Positions 61,427 through 64,000 of a stretch of 64,000 nucleotides of DNA are shown piece by piece (the first letter of the stretch is position 1; the number at the start of each line of letters is the position of its first letter). The position numbers were made by a program, and so were the translations under genes. The DNA is from Streptomyces sp. MMG1533 (lineage in GTDB: Bacteria; Actinomycetota; Actinomycetes; Streptomycetales; Streptomycetaceae), in the NCBI RefSeq assembly GCF_001279775.1, contig NZ_LGDG01000001.1:256971-320970 (forward strand), given 5' to 3'. The notes below the pieces were generated by a model that was given only the letters and a program-made list of their open reading frames with translations, searched no databases and was not told the DNA's origin.

Positions 61427-62461
61427 GTGACCGAGACAGCGCCGCGTCCCACGCTGGAGGCCGTGGCCGCGCGGGCCGGGGTCTCGCGGGCCACCGCCTC
61501 GCGGGTGGTCAACGGCGGGGACGGGGTCAGGGAGCCCCTCGTGGAGCGGGTCCGGCGGGCGGTGGACGAGCTCGGATACGTGCCCAACCAGGCTGCCCGC
61601 AGCCTGGTGACGAAGCGGCACGACGCCGTCGCCGTCGTGGTCGCCGAACCGGAGACCCGCGTCTTCGCCGACCCCTTCTTCGCCCTGCAACTGCGCGGCA
61701 TCAGCAAGGAGTTGACGGCGCTCGACAATCAGCTCGTGCTGCTGCTCACCGAGGGCCAGGGCGACCACGCCCGGGTCGGCCGCTATCTCGCCGGCGGCCA
61801 TGTCGACGGGGCGCTGGTGTTCTCGCTGCACCTCGACGACCCACTGCCCGGCCTGATCCGGCGGGCCGGCGTGCCGACCGTCTTCGGCGGCCGCCCCGGC
61901 TGGAGCGACGGTGACGGCGGTGACGTCGTGTACGTCGACAGCGACAACCGCGGCGGCGCCCGCGACGCCGTACGCCATCTCGTCGGCCTCGGCCGCACCC
62001 GCGTCGCGCACATCACCGGCCCGCTCGACCAGACCTCGGCGGCGGACCGGCTCGACGGGTACCGGGACGTCATGGCCGACGCCGACCCGCGACTGGTCGT
62101 GCCGGGCGACTTCACCCCGGCCGGCGGCGAGCGGGCGATGCGTGAACTCCTCGACCACTGCCCCGACGTGGACGCGGTGTTCGCCGCCAACGACCTCACC
62201 GCCGCCGGAGCCCTGCGCGTACTGCGCGAGTGCGGGCGGCGCGTGCCCGAGGACGTCGCCGTGATCGGCTTCGACGACATGCTGCCCGTCGCCGAACAGA
62301 CCGACCCACCCCTCACGACGGTCCGTCAGGACATAGAGGAGATGGGCCGGTTGATGGCCCGCCTGCTCCTGCGAGGGCTCGACCGCCACAACACCGGCGA
62401 GGAGCCGCCGCAGTCCGGCGTCGTCCTGCCGACGACACTGGTCCGGCGCGCCTCGGCCTGA
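61427..62461 (+). CDS. LacI-family transcriptional regulator
   Basis: 344 residues from the GTG at 61427 (AGGAG 7 bases upstream); an ATG at 61412 lacks a ribosome site. HTH at about 9-29 (TLEAVAARAGVSRATASRVVNG). The ligand domain is of the galactose-binding type (DAVAVVVAEPETRVFADPFFALQLRGI; FAANDLTAAGALRVLRECGRRVPEDVAVIGFDDM). The palindrome GAGAGCGCTCTC lies upstream, suggesting autoregulation. No sugar transporter or hydrolase gene is adjacent, so its other targets lie elsewhere or include the divergent propeller gene. Confidence 0.9.
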   Translation: MTETAPRPTLEAVAARAGVSRATASRVVNGGDGVREPLVERVRRAVDELGYVPNQAARSLVTKRHDAVAVVVAEPETRVFADPFFALQLRGISKELTALDNQLVLLLTEGQGDHARVGRYLAGGHVDGALVFSLHLDDPLPGLIRRAGVPTVFGGRPGWSDGDGGDVVYVDSDNRGGARDAVRHLVGLGRTRVAHITGPLDQTSAADRLDGYRDVMADADPRLVVPGDFTPAGGERAMRELLDHCPDVDAVFAANDLTAAGALRVLRECGRRVPEDVAVIGFDDMLPVAEQTDPPLTTVRQDIEEMGRLMARLLLRGLDRHNTGEEPPQSGVVLPTTLVRRASA

Positions 62462-62578
62462 CCTCACCGCGCCCGCTGCACGGGCGGCGACCCCGTCGAG
62501 GGCACCGACCGCGCGGGCCGGTGCCTCTCCTTGCGCCTACGCGCGCCCCGCCCCGGCCGCATCCGCTGAGCGCCGCGC

Positions 62579-62608
62579 CTACGCCTGCCCCCGCTACGCC
62601 CGCCCCCG
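62579..62608. repeat. 15-bp tandem repeat before the VOC gene stop
   Basis: CTACGCCTGCCCCCG and CTACGCCCGCCCCCG, followed by CTACG of a third unit that carries the TAG stop of the minus-strand VOC gene. Low-complexity, probably replication slippage. Confidence 0.6.
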
Positions 62609-63403
62609 CTACGTCTGTTGCTGCGGCGGCGTGCTCTTGATCACCGCGAAGCGGGCCCCGTACGGGTCGGCGAGCTCGGCTATGCGGCCGACGTCCTCCA
62701 GGTCCGTTGCAGGGAGTCGGACCGTGCCGTCCCGCTCCAGCGCCGTGCTGACGGCCGCGTCCGTGTCCGGGACCTCGAAGTACGGCAGCCAGGCCCCGGC
62801 CGCCGCCCTGGTCGGGTCGTCCTCCAGCGGGACGATGCCGCCGAACATGGCGTCCGGCTCGGTCCCCGACGGGTGGACGGTGGTGTAGGTGCCCCCGGCG
62901 AAGGTGAGTGCGGAGGTCTCCCAGTCGAACAGCCGGTTGTAGAACCCGGCGGCCGCGGGAAGGTCCGGCGTGTACAGCTCCAGCCAGCACAGCGAGCCCT
63001 GCTCCTGCACGACGTCCAGGCCCTTGTTCGCGGCGGGCTGCCAGATGCCGAAGGCCACGCCCGCCTGGTCGGCGAGGATCGCCACCCGGCCCTGGTCCAT
63101 GACGTCCATGGGCTGCATCAGCACCGAGCCGTGCGTCTGCTCGGCCGCCTTCGCGGTGGCGTCCGCGTCCGGGGTCTGGAAATAAACGGTCCAGGACGGC
63201 GGGCCCTGGTCCGGGGTGGTCTGCATGCCGCCCGCGGCCGTCCTCCCGTCGAGCTGGAAGAAGCCGTAGCCGCCGGCCTCGGGCCCGCCCGACTGGAAGT
63301 GCCAGCCGAACAGGCTGCCGTAGAAGGAGGAGGCGCCCTCGATGTCGGGTGTGCCGAGATCGAGCCAGTTCGGAGCGCCGGTGACATAACGGGTGGTGAG
63401 CAT
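62609..63403 (-). CDS. Two-domain VOC protein (glyoxalase/bleomycin-resistance superfamily)
   Basis: 264 residues; AAAGGAGG lies 7 bases before the ATG. Two VOC modules: residues 8-122 (APNWLDLGTPDIEGASSFYGSLFGWHF, through AFGIWQPA) and 135-255 (GSLCWLELYTPDLPAAAGFYNRLFDWET, through YGARFAVIKS). Such duplicated VOC proteins of streptomycetes often bind small ligands; the reaction is unknown. Close to hydroxylase-like homologues used in antibiotic resistance but without a specific indication. Confidence 0.88.
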   Translation of the reverse strand: MLTTRYVTGAPNWLDLGTPDIEGASSFYGSLFGWHFQSGGPEAGGYGFFQLDGRTAAGGMQTTPDQGPPSWTVYFQTPDADATAKAAEQTHGSVLMQPMDVMDQGRVAILADQAGVAFGIWQPAANKGLDVVQEQGSLCWLELYTPDLPAAAGFYNRLFDWETSALTFAGGTYTTVHPSGTEPDAMFGGIVPLEDDPTRAAAGAWLPYFEVPDTDAAVSTALERDGTVRLPATDLEDVGRIAELADPYGARFAVIKSTPPQQQT

Positions 63404-63659
63404 CTCTGCCCTCCTTTGAAGGGTCCCGTTGCCTGCACTGCCGAGTCTTGCACCGCCCACTGACAATCGCGCGGGGCATGACCGACGGATCCGGTCACCT
63501 TGAGTGCCCAGGGGAACTCATCTTGTCGTACGTCGTTCCGCGCGCCGCCGTGCGCCCGGGTGTCCGGCCGGGTCATCATCGGTCGGCCGGAGGCCGTGCG
63601 GCGGCGGCGTTGATCGCACGTTGATGGAATGTTTTTCGCGCCCCGGCACGATCTCGCAC

Positions 63660-63905
63660 ATGCACATCGACACCATCACCCCGGCCGACCTCGCCTGGCA
63701 GAAGCAGGCGCTGTGCGCGCAGACAGGGGCGGACTTCTTCTTTCCCGAACCGGGCAGCTCGGTGCGCGAGGCGAAGCGCATCTGCGGCATGTGCGAGATG
63801 CGCTCCGCCTGCCTGGAATACGCCCTGTCCAACGACGAGCGCTTCGGCGTCTGGGGCGGCCTGTCCGAGAAGGAACGGCTGCACCTCAGGCGTACCGGCG
63901 ACTAG
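63660..63905 (+). CDS. WhiB-family (Wbl) iron-sulfur regulator
   Basis: 81 residues from the ATG at 63660; an in-frame ATG at 63624 would add 12. Four cluster cysteines: C19, C42, C45, C51 (ICGMCEMRSAC), then GVWGG at 63-67 and the basic tail KERLHLRR. The Wbl fold binds a 4Fe-4S cluster and interacts with sigma-HrdB-type factors; it regulates development or stress. Neither start has a strong ribosome site. Confidence 0.92.
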   Translation: MHIDTITPADLAWQKQALCAQTGADFFFPEPGSSVREAKRICGMCEMRSACLEYALSNDERFGVWGGLSEKERLHLRRTGD

Positions 63906-63926
63906 AAGGTCGATGAAGATCTTGGT

Positions 63927-63962
63927 GAGGGGCTGTCCGGCCGTCAGGCCGGACAGCCCCTC
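63927..63962 (+). terminator. Terminator hairpin after the WhiB gene
   Basis: GAGGGGCTGTCCGGCC (63927-63942) pairs perfectly over 16 bases with 63947-63962; loop GTCA. No T-run, but the stem is the strongest short hairpin in the window and starts 21 bases after the stop. Confidence 0.75.
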
Positions 63963-64000
63963 CGGTCATGCACCGGCGGGTGCGAGGTGCCAGGTGCCAC

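Noticed and set aside
1..64000. tRNA, rRNA, riboswitch and insertion-sequence signatures
   Set aside because: No cloverleaf-like sequences, conserved riboswitch cores, transposase frames or terminal-repeat pairs were recognised by eye; a covariance-model scan would be decisive.

Overview
The window is high-GC DNA with strong G/C third-position bias, GTG and TTG starts, GTGA/ATGA stop-start overlaps, twin-arginine signal peptides, rare TTA codons, a WhiB-family regulator and a PcaL fusion. Together these point to a Streptomyces chromosome, probably an arm-proximal accessory or catabolic region. I see no rRNA, tRNA, CRISPR array, complete insertion sequence or replication origin.

Layout. 1-3.1 kb: glycan degradation (3' part of a GH38 alpha-mannosidase, then a GH29 alpha-L-fucosidase). 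3.3-8.9 kb: sulfotransferase, an ATP-grasp ligase-like protein, a metallophosphoesterase overlapping a Sfp-type phosphopantetheinyl transferase, a small unknown protein and an alpha/beta hydrolase. 8.9-11.1 kb: HTH/ImmA-type protease pair facing an orphan MmyB-type ligand-binding-domain protein. 11.1-16.8 kb: a hydroxyproline catabolic operon (three-subunit D-hydroxyproline dehydrogenase, deaminase of the dihydrodipicolinate synthase family, hydroxyproline epimerase) with a GntR/FCD regulator and a recurrent TGTGACAT operator. 16.9-23.4 kb: NMT1/SsuA-type ABC importer, divergent IclR regulator, and a vanillate-demethylase-like Rieske oxygenase/reductase operon that also contains a 56-residue protein. 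23.6-25.3 kb: a truncated RHS tip with a membrane-like tail and a small unknown gene. 25.4-30.2 kb: LacI regulator facing a secreted GH78 alpha-L-rhamnosidase, with three AACGTT-centred operators. 30.2-30.6 kb: a decayed stretch. 30.6-36.8 kb: MHS transporter, Tat-exported phospholipase C, scramblase-like protein, DMT permease and PAP2 phosphatase. 36.8-42.6 kb: TetR gene behind a 16-bp-periodic operator array, DUF2510 membrane protein, a large AAA/TPR regulator-like protein lacking its HTH, and an SDR. 42.7-49.9 kb: complete protocatechuate operon pcaIJFHGBL with divergent pcaV. 50-54.5 kb: DUF3048 lipoprotein, zinc dehydrogenase, ATP-dependent DNA ligase and LigD-type polymerase. 54.5-60.4 kb: ThuA-sugar dehydrogenase fusion, cupredoxin-DUF1080 fusion and a divergent small laccase. 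60.4-64 kb: unknown propeller-like protein, LacI regulator, VOC protein and WhiB protein.

How they work together. Most of the window is nutrient scavenging: host or plant glycans, hydroxyproline, aromatic acids (Rieske demethylation to catechols, then protocatechuate ring cleavage to succinyl-CoA and acetyl-CoA) and phospholipids, each block with its own local repressor and visible operators. The most unusual block is 54.5-60.4 kb. A secreted sugar dehydrogenase/ThuA fusion is translationally coupled to a secreted blue-copper/3-keto-glycoside-hydrolase fusion, opposite a copper laccase. It could be an extracellular, oxygen-linked 3-keto-glycoside pathway, and its first gene carries TTA as codon 3, suggesting bldA control.
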